Assembly: GCA_027704905.1 (NCBI GenBank)
Contig: CM051005.1
Span: 27,727,778-27,791,777, forward strand
Source: Muraenolepis orangiensis
Taxonomy: Eukaryota > Chordata > Actinopteri > Gadiformes > Muraenolepididae
DNA: 64,000 bases
Direction: 5' to 3'
The notes beneath the pieces were generated by a model that was given only the letters and a program-made list of their open reading frames with translations, was not told where the DNA came from and made no database searches. The position numbers were made by a program, and so were the translations under genes. This document shows, piece by piece, positions 9,853-21,637 of this stretch. Every line of letters begins with the position of its first letter. The stretch's first letter is position 1.

Positions 9853-11160
9853 CCGTATTGACCCGAATATAAGACGACCCCGATTATAAGACGACCCCTC
9901 TTTTTCAAGACTCATTTTTGGAAAAAAAAAATTTGAAGACCAAATATTTTTTTTATAAAGAAAATAATTTTATTTGAAAATAATGATAACACACATCACA
10001 CATTGTGTTCAAATTTGCCTAACTTGGCGAACAAAAACAAATAAAACAGTAGTGCAATAAAACGGTAGCGCAATAAAACAGTAGAGCAATGAAACAGTAC
10101 AACATTTCAGAACATCAGTCTATTGGTCACATCACGTCTTCTCATTCAGCTCGTCTTCTACATCGCTGGGTTGTTCCTCTCACTCCCGCTATCGTCACTG
10201 ACGTTGTCCGCTTCCCCGTCTCCTCCCACATCACGTCATCCTCGCTGCCATCCATGGCATTTGATACGCAGCATTTCTTAACCCATTAATGATGCTTTCT
10301 GGGGAAACGTCAGCCCATGCTTGCAATATCCATTCACAGAGCAAACGTACTGCAGGCTTTTGGATTTTTCCAGACGGTGTCAGTGCGTGATTAGCAGCCA
10401 GGAGCCACTCTGTGGATCTCTTGCGCAGATTGCGCAGCTGGCTTGTCATTCCGCCCGGTATGATCACTAGGTCACCTAGTGATCATCACTCTTTCACTTT
10501 TTGACTGGCTCAGTCAAGTGTCCACGGAAAGCATCCAGAATCAACATATTCCTCTTCTTTCTGAGTCCCCCACGCCGTCTGCCCCACACCACCTTGATCA
10601 ACTTGCCAGTCCACCACAAGCTCCGTCTCCATCCAGCCCTTTGCCTGGGCGCGTACGATAACGCCAGCTGGCTGCCTCTTTAGGTACAGTCACTGCCTCT
10701 TTAGGTGCAGTCACTGCCTCTTTAGGTACAGTCTTGCGTTTTAAAACCACGTACGGGGGGAGTTTTGTCCCCTCTGCGAGGCGCGTTAACATGACCGTTA
10801 CTCGGCTCTTCTTGTTTCCAGTAGACTTCACAATCACTGATTTGTCGCCTTTCTTATGCACTGTGACAGATGTTGGCATGTCAAAATACACAGGCGTTTT
10901 TCTTTTTTCAAGTTGGTCGCTGTGTCTCTCCATTTCTATCTCTCCAGGCAACTGTTTTTATGTACTGTTACTTTAAGACTTTGAGTTACTTTAAGTGTCG
11001 CGCGGTGTCTCGGAACACTCGTTTGGCGCGATCTGTTGTTGCGCAATTACATGTGCAATTACGGTACATCGAAAAGTCTAAACCCCGATTATAAGACGAC
11101 CCCTCTTTTTCAGATTTTTTTCTCGGAAAAAAACCCCGTCTTATATTCGGGTCAATACGG
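9853..11160 (-). mobile_element. Tigger/pogo-type DNA transposon, internally deleted
   Basis: Terminal inverted repeats begin CCGTATTGACCCGAATATAA at both ends (9853 and, inverted, 11160), each flanked by TA (9851-9852, 11161-11162). Minus-strand coding remains are TPVYFDMPTSVTVHKKG, RVTVMLTRLAEGTKLPPYVV (10951 downward) and, after a deletion, IIPGGMTSQL, STEWLLAANH and WADVSPESIINGLRNAAY (10467-10231), matching the DDE_1 catalytic domain of pogo/Tigger transposases. Internal frameshifts and loss of the middle catalytic portion make it non-autonomous. A 21-bp unit (tgcctctttaggtacagtca + c) is repeated about 3 times at 10673-10735. Confidence 0.9.
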
Positions 11161-11291
11161 TATATAGTAAATAAGTACTGTCAGTTCTATACAGAGATAA
11201 TAATTCAGCATTAACCAATGCATATTAACATGGTTATTTTTTGTATCATAGGCTATGTAATAGATGAACACTGTTTCTGTTTAAGTCTAAG

Positions 11292-13511
11292 ATGGTCCAA
11301 GACAGTGCTCTTATCCGTCGGCGGGGGCCCCAGAACTTCGCGGCATACTACGATTATGCCTGTGAGAGGCAGAACTCTCTGCCTCTCCCTGCAGTCATGA
11401 CAAACCTGCACAAAGGAAGGCTGGATTTCAATGGAGACGGAGTTAAGCTGATGGACTGGGCTCCCGTACTCTCCTCTATATCCATCAACAAGCACCTCTC
11501 CCACATTGCAATCAGCAGCACATACCAAGTGGACGCCGGAGACACAGGTAAGGTGGAGGACATCCCCATCCCCAAAATGTAATGAAAATAAAATGAATTA
11601 CTGGTAGATCAATTATTTATTAATTCATTTTATATTTACACTGTCAAATTATATACTAATTATATATATACATTTTTTAGAAATCTATGGTAAATGGACT
11701 GCCTTTTTATATAGCACTTTTATAAGTCATTCCTCACATTCACCCATTCATCCATAGACCGCAGAGTCAGCCATGCAAGGAGACAGCCTGCACGTGGTAG
11801 AGTTGGGGTCTTTAGCTCAGGGACACATTGACACTTTTGCTAGGAGGAGCCGGGGGATCAAACCAGCAACCTTCTGGTTGTGAGACGACCGCTCTACCTT
11901 CTGAGCTGCTGCCGCCCCATACATATTTAACATGTAATGCACCTCTCCTCCATATTAGATCGCAGATACTACAAATCTAGCAACAGAAAGAAGATCCCAC
12001 CCCTTCGCTCGAGAGACATGACGTTCAAGTTGTGTAAAGCTGTGCAAGACTGTCTCACAGCCTCTCCCATCCTTAAGAGTCTTCACCTTAACGGCCTTCC
12101 GCTGAGGGAGAGGGACCTTATTAGCTTGACAAAGGTAGGTACGCATTTCTTCAGGAAAAGGTATTTTTGTTTTCTGTCAACCTGTTTCTATTTGTTGACA
12201 TCTAATTGAAATCCAATCCATTCACATTTGTACCAATTCCAGGGTTTGGCAAAGAGCGCTTCATTGGAAAACCTGTCATTGGCCAACTGTCCGATATCCG
12301 ATGAGGGCTTGGAAGGTATGCATATGGATGTTGTATAGACCCACACATAAAAATGTCCCGCTAATTGATGTGGGAATTGTCTTCTTCTTCTTTTCTTAGT
12401 CATTTGCCAAAGTGTAAAGTACTCTAAATGCATTAAGGCGGTGGATTTTACCGGTTGTAATCTCACATGGAGAGGGGCAGAGCACATGGGCAACATCATC
12501 AACGTGTGATACTTTATTTGTTATATTATATATAATATTGAATATAATATTTTGATCAATGCCTTTTGTAACGGACGCCAGCAGGTGGTGCTGTTCAGTG
12601 GTAAACCTCGCTCCCTGTCGCCTAAAAGATGCTCTAGTGATGAAGCTAGAGCCCATTGGTTTTAGCTTCTCGTGTTAGAGCCTCTTATGCCTGAGGTCGT
12701 GAGTTCAAGCCCAGTGCGGGACACTCACTGTCATTTATTCCTAATATTCATCCCTCTGGTTGACGGCTATTGTTTGCGGTGTGTCGCAGCACCAGGGAAT
12801 GTGGAGGCACAGCGCAGCATGGGCAGAGTCCCTGAGGTACCGGCAGCCACAGTTGGAAGGCATGGGGGGTCTGCGGCGAATAACACTTAACTGTAACTCT
12901 CTGATCGGAGACCGCGGGGCGGCGGCCCTCGCACATCAACTAGAGGAAGACCTTTGGGTCAAAGGTGAGGGATGGTCTGTTTTGGTGTGAACAGGCATGT
13001 CTCTGTTTCAACAGGCATGTCTCTGTTTCAACAGGCATGTCTCTGTTTCAACAGGCATGTCTCTGTTTCAACAGGCATGTCTCTGTTTCAACAGGCATGT
13101 CTCTGTTTCAACAGGCATGTCTCTGTTTCAACAGGCATGTCTCTGTTTCAACAGGCATGTCTCTGTTTCAACAGGCATGTCTCTGTTTCAACAGGCATGT
13201 CTCTGTTTCAACAGGCATGTCTCTGTTTCAACAGGCATGTCTCTGTTTCAACAGGCATGTCTCTGTTTCAACAGGATGTCTCTGTTTCAACAGGCATGTC
13301 TCTGTTTCCAACAGGCATGTCTCTGTTTCTCTGTTGCCTGGGAAGTAATATACAGTATGTCACCTTTTTTAATACTACTTTTTTTCCTTTCCAACAGCCG
13401 TGGACCTCCACAAGTGTGGTCTGTCTAACCAGGGAGCTCAATGTCTACTGGAAGCTTTGAAAACCAACTCTACTCTTACTGTGTTGGACGTTCGGAGTAA
13501 CCCCCTTATTG
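11292..13511 (+). CDS. cep78: cep78, exons 1-6 (leucine-rich-repeat half of centrosomal protein 78)
   Basis: CEP78 is a centriole/centrosome protein with N-terminal leucine-rich repeats and a C-terminal coiled coil; loss causes cone-rod dystrophy with hearing loss in humans. Six exons fit the vertebrate protein: 11292-11547, 11959-12134, 12243-12315, 12400-12503, 12790-12964 and 13398-13511, with matching phases at every junction. Landmarks are QNSLPLPAV, LDFNGDGVKLMDWAPVLSSI, MTFKLCKAVQDCL, LNGLPLRERDL, LSLANCPISDEGLE, FTGCNLTWRGAEHMG, AWAESLRYRQPQ, GLRRITLNCNSLIGDRG and CGLSNQGAQCLLEAL. The start is preceded by an in-frame stop-rich region and agrees with the human N-terminus. The donor after exon 4 (AAC|GTGTGA) is weak. 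The gene is interrupted after exon 6: the following sequence is transposons and the expected continuation is not found. Confidence 0.95.
11690..11925 (-). mobile_element. tRNA-derived SINE, reverse orientation, in cep78 intron 1
   Basis: Reading the minus strand, the head starts gcggcagcagctcagaaggt and continues with a tRNA-like A box and the B-box-like ggtttgatccc. The same family recurs at 47445-47565 and 55050-55320, with a relative at 29941. Confidence 0.75.
12560..12730. repeat. SINE-like dispersed repeat in cep78 intron 4
   Basis: The start (gacgccagcaggtggtgctg) matches the reverse complement of 44584-44610, so it is dispersed. It ends with a B-box-like gagttcaagccc, suggesting RNA polymerase III ancestry. 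Boundaries are approximate. Confidence 0.45.
12991..13330 (+). repeat. 20-bp minisatellite, 17 copies, in cep78 intron 5
   Basis: Unit acaggcatgtctctgtttca, nearly perfect except for single-base indels near 13275-13310. It starts 26 bp after the exon 5 donor. Each unit has a pyrimidine stretch plus CAACAG, like the true exon 6 acceptor (ttccaacag at 13397). Confidence 0.95.
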
Positions 13512-13547
13512 GTGAGGAGCAGCCACACGGAACACATAATGACAAAT

Positions 13548-13947
13548 AATATGAAACTACGACAAGTCGAGCCGTCCACTACGAGCCCTGTCTGAAGGTG
13601 AAGTAGTCAGAATGCAGACCCGCCAAGGGTACAACCGCATGGGCATGGTGAAGGAGGTCTGTGAGGAACCGAGATCATATCTCATCGAATCGGAAGGTGG
13701 TGTGTACAGGAGAAATCGCAGACATATCCTACCGGTAACCGAACCACTTCCAGAGCAGCCCGATGAAGCCGACCGCCTGCACTTCGATCCAGATCCAGCT
13801 GTAGAGGAAACTTCCCCTCCTATTGCAGAGAGACCCATAACCCTAGCTCCAGAGCCTACAGCTCTGACACCCACACACACCAGTGGGGGCACATACCAAA
13901 CACGTTCAGGTCGCATTAGTAGACAAAACCCCAAATATAGAGACTAA
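13548..13947 (+). pseudogene. 3' end of a gypsy (K02A2.6-like) pol gene
   Basis: The frame carries SRPLRALSEGEVVRMQTRQ, MGMVKEVCEEPRSYLIES and RRNRRHILPVTEPLP, then a charged tail ending RQNPKYRD*. This is the post-integrase C-terminal region of gypsy-type polyproteins. The fragment at 52890-54180 contains a related segment (HTKLDQEKAWMTP, CVTPESYLI), so both derive from the same or a close family. No LTR is visible next to it. Confidence 0.75.
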
Positions 13948-14088
13948 GTACTTTGCGTGGACTGACTCCAAGCACCACATGCCCACTGTTCATGATCGTA
14001 CATAGTACGGTATTGTTATTGTTGTTAAAAATAAATAAATAAATAAAATAATTATTATTATGACCACACACAGTGTTGTACCAGTGTC

Positions 14089-14165
14089 AACAACTCAGGG
14101 CCAGTCACTGCAGGGGCCATCAACTCAGGGCCAGTCACTGCAGGGGCCATCAACTCAGGGCCCTG
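14089..14165 (+). repeat. Coding tandem repeat of about 30 bp in the hAT gene N-terminus
   Basis: caactcagggccagtcactg recurs 2.5 times, encoding a Gln/Ser/Gly-rich repeat (QGQSLQGPST). Confidence 0.85.
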
Positions 14166-14919
14166 AGCAGATTAGGGAAAGAGTGAAGGTGCCAGTACCT
14201 CTGTTTGAAAGGATAGCAAATGCAGAGGTGAGTGTTGGTTAGCCAGTTTGTGTGCTAGTTATCACAGATAATTAAATAGTTAAGCCTAGACTTTGATAAG
14301 CAGAACAGGAAATTCCCCTAGATACTCCATCAACAGTGAATCATAAATATTGAATTGTTTTTATAATGAAGCATGTTTATTACATGCTATAGTGTTTTGC
14401 AAGCAGCATCAATCATATAACATGCTATTACTATTTTTGTTGTTCCAGGCAATGGTTCTTGGAACCATTGCAGCACATTCCCTCCCCCTATCTGCAGCTC
14501 CTGTCATTGTTGAGCTTGCCCAGACACTGGCTCTTGATAAACCAGCTTTGGCGGACATGAAGCTATCCCGGACTGCTGCATCTTACAAGATGGTCCAGGG
14601 CCTGGGCCACACCTTCTCAGAGAGGACGTTTCAGAGAATCAGGTCAAGTCCATTCTCGATATACCTGGATGAGAGCACGTCAAACTCCAACAAGAAGGTG
14701 TTGTCGATTTTGGTAAGCTACTTCAATCAGGAGCTGAATCGTGTGGTGGTGGAGCACCTTGGCTCCATCGAAGTCATAAAAGGCACTGCTTATCACTTGG
14801 AAACTGCCTAGTCACCTTTTTTAAAGACCATCAAATCCCGTTTTCAAACATGGTCAGCATGATGTTGGACTCGTGTAATGTGATGAGAGGGAGCAAGTCT
14901 GGGCTGGAGACAAGAATAA

Positions 14920-16345
14920 TGCCTCGTTTCCACCAAGCTGTTTTGAGAGCTGGTTCGGAGCTTGCGCGTCATCGTGAACCAGTTCTTTGGGTTTCCACCG
15001 CAATGGAGCCACTTTCTGGCTCCATTAAGTGGTTCGTTTGCGGCTCCAATTCGAAGCTGGGCTAGCCAGCAGGCTCCACTACGTCAGGGGCTGGGGGCAG
15101 GGCTTATCGGGCTGGGGGCGGGGCTTATCGGACAAACTCAAAGTTTTTTTCCGCCATCTTTAAAATCAGTAAAATTCTCCGTGGACGTGAAGGGGACAGT
15201 GGTCCGTGGACGAGACAAACTGCGTTTGTTTGCGTTGTTGTCCTCGGCAGAAGGTAACAATAAACTAGAGGAGCTTCTAGAACAAACCGCTATTAGAAAA
15301 ACTACAGCATGAGATGTCTTCAGCGGGGGGGGACAGGACCGAGGAGCTAATCGATAACAAACTGGACGATACGAGGGGCTAATCGATAACAAACTGGACG
15401 ATACGAGGAGCTAATCGATAACAAACTGATGATCCGCTGCTGTCACTCTGGTCCTGGTAAGTTTTACTTTATAAATCTTTCCCGTGTTGCCAACCAGCTT
15501 TGTATTTCTAATCTGTTTAGCGAGCTGCTCATTATCACATCAATGTTATGTTCCTATCATCACAAATGAGGAGCTATGATTGCTAGGCTTCTGTTTGCCG
15601 ATATTAACCTTGATAACGTCAGGATGCTACTTTCTAAAAACAGTAAAGTGTAATGGAGTCATGTTTTAATTCACTTTTCTCTTGTTTTAGTTGTTTATGG
15701 AGTTGTCTTCCCTGGACGATGCGATGCGGAGCTACCGCCCCCACTGGGCTGCAGCTCTCAGGAGCCCCTCAGCCCCTCGGAGCTTTATTAACATGGACTT
15801 ATTACACTGCACTCTATAGTTTTACATTTTGTGATTACTGTATATTGTGTATTTAATGTTTTTTTTTTTTTAATAAAACATTTCTATTTTTCATACAATG
15901 TCCGCTTCATTATGCTTTATCAACCGAGAAACATAGTACAATACGATGACAGTTTTGAAGAAGAAAAGGCAAATGGTCCCTTCTGTTTAAGTACTATATT
16001 AATGCAGCTCTAACGTCAAGTCCATTTTATTAGTATAGTCCTTTATCACAGTTAGGGGCTTCAACGTAATCGCGTCCATAGCACTAAAGACGAGCAGCTG
16101 TTTGTAGCCTCAAAGCCAGGAGCAACACTTTAACGTCCATCATGTAATCCACTGTTGTGGAAGTTGGCGCGAGCTGCTGGGAAAGCAGAGACGTTAACAG
16201 TGATGTCATGACGTGGCTCTCTCGGCGAAAAAGTCAGTGGAAACGCAAACCAGTTCTTAGACTGCTCGCCAATTGAACCAACTGCGAACCGGCTCTCGCG
16301 CCACCCGAGAGCTAGAACTAGGCTTGCTTTGGTGGAAACGAGGCA
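14920..16345. mobile_element. Harbinger-like MITE inside the hAT coding exon
   Basis: Inverted ends TGCCTCGTTTCCACCA (14920) and TGGTGGAAACGAGGCA (ending 16345), flanked by a 3-bp duplication TAA (14917-14919, 16346-16348). A 3-bp T/A duplication fits PIF/Harbinger. No transposase is recognisable inside. GC-rich segments at 15080-15135 repeat ggggc.ggggcttatcgg. Confidence 0.8.
15324..15430. repeat. 34-bp tandem repeat, 3 copies, inside the MITE
   Basis: The core gctaatcgataacaaactgg occurs three times at 34-bp spacing. Confidence 0.85.
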
Positions 16346-18350
16346 TAAGAGACAAGCACTGCCAGACCCTGCTGGACATAGATGGAGATTCATGCCACCA
16401 TATTCACAATGCTGCCAAAAAGTTTGCTGCCCCCTTCTGCCACAACCTTGAGCAGCTCTTCACAGACCTTCACACAGACCACCTGTGGGCTTCAGACCAG
16501 GTATTGTGGATACGCCTCCACTGGAAATATACTCATTGCATAATGACAAATAGGCCTAATAAGTGTCAGCCCATTTTCTGCTTGTTTTCAGGTGCATTAT
16601 CTGATGGAGGTTTGTGAACTCATGGGCATTCCAGGCACAACCCACAAAGGTTTACGGCTCATCGGTGGCTTTCAGCGTACGATGTGGGCATCAGCACTCG
16701 CCGAATGTTGCCTGCATACAAGGTACTGTATTTTGGTTTCCTCAATCATGCAGACCAGAACCTCTACATGGATATCCTAGAGGAGATTTACAAGGACCAT
16801 GGAGTTGGTGAGCGGGCAAAGGCCAGGATCCAGTTTTTTCACCAGGACCTCAGAAAAAAAGGTAAAAGCCTTGAAATGGACCTTATATTTTCTGATCAGT
16901 TCCACCCACACAATGTTATCTGATAATTCCTCTTGTGTTTTTCTTTTTTGGGAAACACAGTATACTATGTAGCCCAAAACCCTTTTTTAATTACATTTCT
17001 TCCAGGAAAGTTGGGAAAGACCGAAAAGAGAGGGCGGTAAAGAAGGTCTGGTTCGAGAGCCTTAACACCAACCTTCATCTGAGTGTTTACCTTGGCGTCC
17101 TCCCCATCTTGAAGGAGTATGTTATGGTGTTCCAGGTGTGTTCACATTAAGTGAATAATCAATCTCTGAGAAATTAACATAATTAACCTATCCTTGTATG
17201 ATGAAGATAGGAGTCAGAACTGACCCTCAACTCCAAGTCATGTCTGTGTATGATAATATAATTGTATTTTGGATTAACATGCCATAATTATTCACAGGGC
17301 AGCCAAACCCTTGTCCACAAGCTACATGACAAGCAGCTTGAAGTGGTCACCAGTTTCATGGCATGCTTTGTCAAGGCTGAGCATCTTCACACCACATCAA
17401 AGAAGCTCGTGGAGATGGAGTTCAGCGATAAAATGCTGCCTCTCAGGGAGCTGTATGTTGGACCGTTGGCTGAAAAACTGAAGGCAGAACATCCTCAACA
17501 TCCAGTTAGTACATTTTATGAAAATGGCAAAATTATACATTGAGACTAGGCAATGGTTTCATTTCCAATGTTTTATTTTGATACTTTTTTCCAGATTGTG
17601 CTGCAGTTTCTCAACACAGTAAAGACTGCATACATCTCCACAGCAGCCTACATGCAGAAAAAGCTGCCACTGAACAGCAGGACCCTACAAGCCCTGTCTG
17701 CGTTGGACCCCTTAGTGAGAGGACACTCAGAAACTGGCATACTGCTGAAGCGGCTCTCAGGGCCAGAGATGATGGGCCACTTGGTGCCACCTCAGTGTGA
17801 TGTGCCACTGGAAGTGGTGAAGTTCAATGTTGACCGCACCCTTCCCCTGTACCTAGATGGCGACAGCATGGTTACGTGGTGGGCAAATATAATGGCCACT
17901 GGCAAGTACCCAGGTCTTAACCATGTGGTTAAAGGGGGTCTTTCTATTTTCCATGGACCTATGGTAGAGTCCTCATTCAGTGCAATGGGAGACATCATTA
18001 GTCAGAAAAGAACCAGCATGAGCATGGCAACATTTAATGCCATTCAAACTACCAAATATGCTCTCAAGTCCAGATGTCAAACAGCCATCCAGATGTTCAA
18101 GAGAGAAAATGTGAAGCTCTCCACGGTGGACAAGGCCCTCTGTAAGAACATCCGCACTGCAGGCACAAAAGACACGCAGAAAACAGGCCCTGTTGAAGAA
18201 GAAAGAGAGGCAGGAAGAGTTTGGGTGCCAGCCAACAACCAGTGCCGAGCAAAGCAGGAAGATTGCAGTGGAGAAGGACAGGCATGTGAGGCAAATAGCT
18301 GCTCAAAAGCCCTCGAACTACTGGTACAGGCAAAGAAGGCAAAAAAGTAG

Positions 18351-19424
18351 TATGTACTTTTAAATATTGATCTCTTCATTCAATAGTAGTATAGAGTCTA
18401 GTACAGAGACTTTCTCATATGTTTTCTAAATGTTCAACAGGGAACTGCTGCTAACAAATTGTTTCTATTTTCCCTTTAGAAATCATCTGGATGAAAAAGG
18501 AAGGTGTGCCGCAAGAAGTGTCAGAGTCACGGTCTTCTGTCTTTCTCTTTACTTTTACCTTTACAGAATAGTAAAACTGTCTTTACCCTTGAAATGAGAA
18601 GTACGTGTGAGGAAGTGAATGTTACCGAGACATTTTGACCCAGACAGAGGGAAATGATTATTGTGTTGCTGCAAGCTGTGAAGGGCACAGTAGCATCGGT
18701 CACATTTCAGTCCCAATCCAACATGTGCAAGGCCTGTTTTTCTATTATTTCATGAAGCAACGATTCAACAAGTATGATTGTGCAGTCACGTTAATGCTGA
18801 TTCCTCTCAGAGAGGACATGGCACTCTTTCAAAGTAGAGCACAAGCAGTAAAGTGTGCTGCTGATGTTCTCTGTAAAATTGGCTAAATTAGACAATTATA
18901 GTGTTGAAAAAAGGCTACCGCTAACTGAGTTTACACCGTCCACTGATGTGTGTTAATGATATTTTCTGCAACACATTGAATTATTCCTCCTGACACACTC
19001 ATTGCAAGACCACTTTGTCTTCTCACTCTTAATATTGTTGTGTTTCAGTGCAGAGGTTTAAAATGCTCCCCTTTCTTAAATGAAAAAGTGAATTCTTGGC
19101 AGAAAGAAGAATTTCCCTTTCGGTTTGTGGCGCTAAAAAAGTTAGCACCTGTGATATGACTCAACTCTATAGTTGCAAATTGTGTTAGATAGTGGTACGG
19201 CTCTACAAAATAAATGCATTGTTATATTACAAATGGAAATTCTGTGTTTTTCTTATTATTACCACTGCTTGTTTTGTTGTTCTGATTGCTAAAATTGCCT
19301 GTAAATCCACATTTTAAAGCTGATAATTCCAAAAAATCTTCCGGGGGAGCTGACCCCCAGACCCCCCTAGGGGGTTCGAACCTTGTCACCTTTTTTTTTT
19401 TATCCATGATGGAGTTTGCACCCC
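18351..19424. other. 3' untranslated region and flank of the hAT gene; no further gene
   Basis: After the stop at 18350 the sequence is non-coding with AATAAA at 19209-19214. Beyond it, 19320-19400 holds a short repeat (ctgacccccagaccccccta, poly-T) of a kind dispersed in fish, abutting the LTR homology at 19425. Confidence 0.5.
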
Positions 19425-19767
19425 TGAATTTATTCAATCCTATATCTAAGCAAAAAGAACGATTGACAAACAATGAATATGGATGTATCAGAATCAGTGG
19501 TGAATGCAGTGTGTGGATGAGTGAGAAAGTGTTGTGTGGTGCGGGTGGTATTTGTACTATATATCCAAGGATCAAAGTGGGTGCTGGACAACCTGTTCCT
19601 AGGAGTGGAGAAGCAGCCTCAGGGGATTAGACATGGAAACCTAAATAGTCCATGTGCAGACAGCTCTCACTGCCCAGGTGTGACCAATTGGGCTAACGAC
19701 CCACCCACTCCACCATGCTCTGAGTCAGCAGACTCACCCACTAGCAGGTAGAGTGGGGGTCATCACA
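19425..19767 (-). repeat. 3' LTR of element 2
   Basis: Matches 24380-24654 from aatttattcaatcctatatc onward. It is followed on the plus strand by ccctccccctaaag, i.e. a polypurine tract in element sense. It holds an internal block of about 80 bp (19615-19690) absent from the other LTR. Confidence 0.88.
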
Positions 19768-20007
19768 CCCTCCCCCTAAAGAAAAGGGGTTCCACCCTAT
19801 GCTCTAAGCACATGGTACACACAAATAACCTACATTAATACGTACATCAAAATAAACATTGTTTTACCCCTTCACCTATTCCCCTCACCATCCTGCCTCC
19901 GCTCTCAGCAACCTAGGGCCCTAGGAAGCAATTTAAGAGAGCGAGAGACAGTAGGGATTGGGGAACAAACGAGAGGGCAAACAAAAGTATCACATTGGGA
20001 CCAAATT

Positions 20008-20300
20008 AGGGTATGCGGGACAGTGCGTCCGCAATTACATTTTGAGACCCTTTAATGTGATGGATGTCCAAAGAATAGGGCTGTAAAAATAAAGCCCACC
20101 TCATCAACCTCTGATTGGGATTTTGGAGGGACTTTAAAAAGGTCAGGATTATGATCCGTATACGCCACCAGTGGAGTCAACCCTGACCCCAGATACACCG
20201 TCAAAATGTTGTAGTGCCCAAATCAGTGATAACGCCTCCTTCTCGATTACTGAGTAGTTAAGTGTTAAATTTCCTCGAGAAGAAGGCCACCGATTTATCC
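20008..20300 (-). pseudogene. RNase H remnant of element 2 joined to integrase
   Basis: In minus-strand reading, LNYSVIEKEALSLIWALQHFD follows the integrase tail in the same frame. Further on, in shifted frames, come YTDHNPDLF, NQRLMRWALFLQPYSLDIHH and the terminal NVIADALSRIP. These match the RNase H C-terminal half of element 1. The RT and the first part of RNase H are missing, so a deletion fused the integrase C-terminus to mid-RNase H. Confidence 0.85.
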
Positions 20301-20399
20301 ACCCCTTGCACATCCGCCTGCAAGAGGACCGCCCCTGCAAAACCACATCAGGGTTTACGCCCTCCTCAGGGCCGGCTACTGGAGAGGTGGACCGGTCCA

Positions 20400-21637
20400 C
20401 TGTAGTGGTACAGAGAGAAACCTTCTCACACTCCCCATTATTCCCCCCCCCTTTAGGTTGGCAAGAGTAGTAGGGTTTTAAAAGGTTCACATGACATACT
20501 CTATTGGCCTTTCTGCCTTTGGCAATAACATAATTCAGCTCAGTCAACTGCCGCACAACAGTGTAAGGGCCTGTGAACTTTGCCTGAAAGGGAGAAGTTA
20601 CTACCGGCTGTAAAAGCAAAACTTGATCGCCAGGCCTTAAACTGCCTAGGCTCAGATTTCCCCAACTTCTCCTTCGCACACTCAACAGACAAAACCAACC
20701 TGCGTCTGAAACCATTAACATAATCAACCAATTTCCGGGGGGTTCTGCCATGTCCCAGCTGTCTTTCAACACAGCCATGGGACCACGAACTTTGTGACCA
20801 AAAACCAGGTCATTAGGGCTAAACCCTGTGCTCTCCTGGACTACCTCTCTGGAGGCCAATAGGAGCCAGGGCAGTCCCTCTTCCCAGTCACCCCCCAACT
20901 CTGTACAATAAGAGCGCAGCAATGACTTCAACATTTTATGAAAACGCTCTAAAGCTCCCTGAGACTGGGCATGATACGCTGACGCTTTGTTGTGCTTGAT
21001 ATGTAGTTGCCGGAGAATTTCTGCAAACATATGTGAAGTGAAATTGGAACCCTGATCACTCACTGATTTTGGGTATCCCGAACACAGAAATGAACTGTGT
21101 CAGTGCTTTAACAACAGACTTCGTGGTTATTGATCTAAACGGAAATGCTGCCGGGTATCTGGTCACCTGACACATTACAGTAAGCAAATACAGATGTCCC
21201 TGTTTGGACCGCGGTAATGGCCCAACACAGTCAATAATCAAATGTTCAAATGGCTGATCAGCGGGGGCCGGTTTGATGGTCTGACTCGGCTTCCCAGTTA
21301 ACTGACACGTGTGACACGTTTTGATATATGCGGAAACATCACGTTTTAAACAGGGCCAAAAACAGTGTCTCAGTGCACGGTCATACGTTTTCCTCACTCC
21401 CTGATGCCCTGCAACATTGTTATGACAAGTCTGCAACACCAATGGACGAAACTTGTATGGTACCACAAACTGAAAAATTGGTTCACCGACGAAAGCATCT
21501 CCATGAGGCACCCACTTCCGAAACAATAAACCTCCATGAAGACAATACCCATGCGCCGAGCTACCCATTTCATCAAATGGCACGGCTTTCTCAAACAGCT
21601 CTCGTAAAGCTGGATCATTTACCTGCTCTGTAGCCAA
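20400..21637 (-). pseudogene. Integrase of element 2
   Basis: The zinc module has HNNVAGHQGVRKTYDRAL and CHTCQ with both His and both Cys present. The catalytic core has IIDCVGPLPRSKQG, SDQGSNFTSHMFAEIL and SQGALERFHKMLKS (D, D, E all present). The C-terminal part includes SPNDLVFGHKVRGPMAVL and GPYTVVRQLTELNYVI. A single frameshift at 21056-21063 separates the first Asp from the second, and another break lies near 20700 (WLIMLMVSDAGW). It begins immediately after the protease frame. Confidence 0.9.

Larger units (their letters stand above)
14060..19214 (+). pseudogene. Intron-bearing hAT-superfamily transposase gene, inserted in cep78
   Basis: Exons about 14060-14227, 14449-16500 (split by a MITE at 14920-16345), 16592-16860, 17006-17135, 17298-17504 and 17595-18350 (stop), with an AATAAA at 19209. 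Landmarks are SIYLDESTSNSNKK (first acidic residue of the RNase-H-like fold), MMLDSCNVMRGSKSGLE, LLDIDGDSCHHIHNAAKKF (C..H motif), RWLSAYDVG in a shifted frame, and FHGPMVESSFSAMGDII followed by RTSMSMATFNAIQTTKYAL, the C-terminal dimerisation region. Introns have good GT/AG sites. Lesions are a 1-nt frameshift near 14808, another near 16660, and the MITE. I cannot name the hAT family. Terminal inverted repeats were not found, so a domesticated or host-type gene copy is possible. Confidence 0.72.

Noticed and set aside
12991..13330. CRISPR-like array
   Set aside because: Head-to-tail repeats with no unique spacers in a eukaryotic intron; the same applies to the 16-, 22-, 39- and 42-bp arrays.
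12965..13460. Repeat peptide frames (FQQACLCFNRHVSVS type)
   Set aside because: Translation of the 20-bp intronic minisatellite in cep78 intron 5.
14920..16345. Natural intron of the hAT gene
   Set aside because: It begins TGCC and ends GGCA with inverted repeats and a TAA duplication, not GT...AG.
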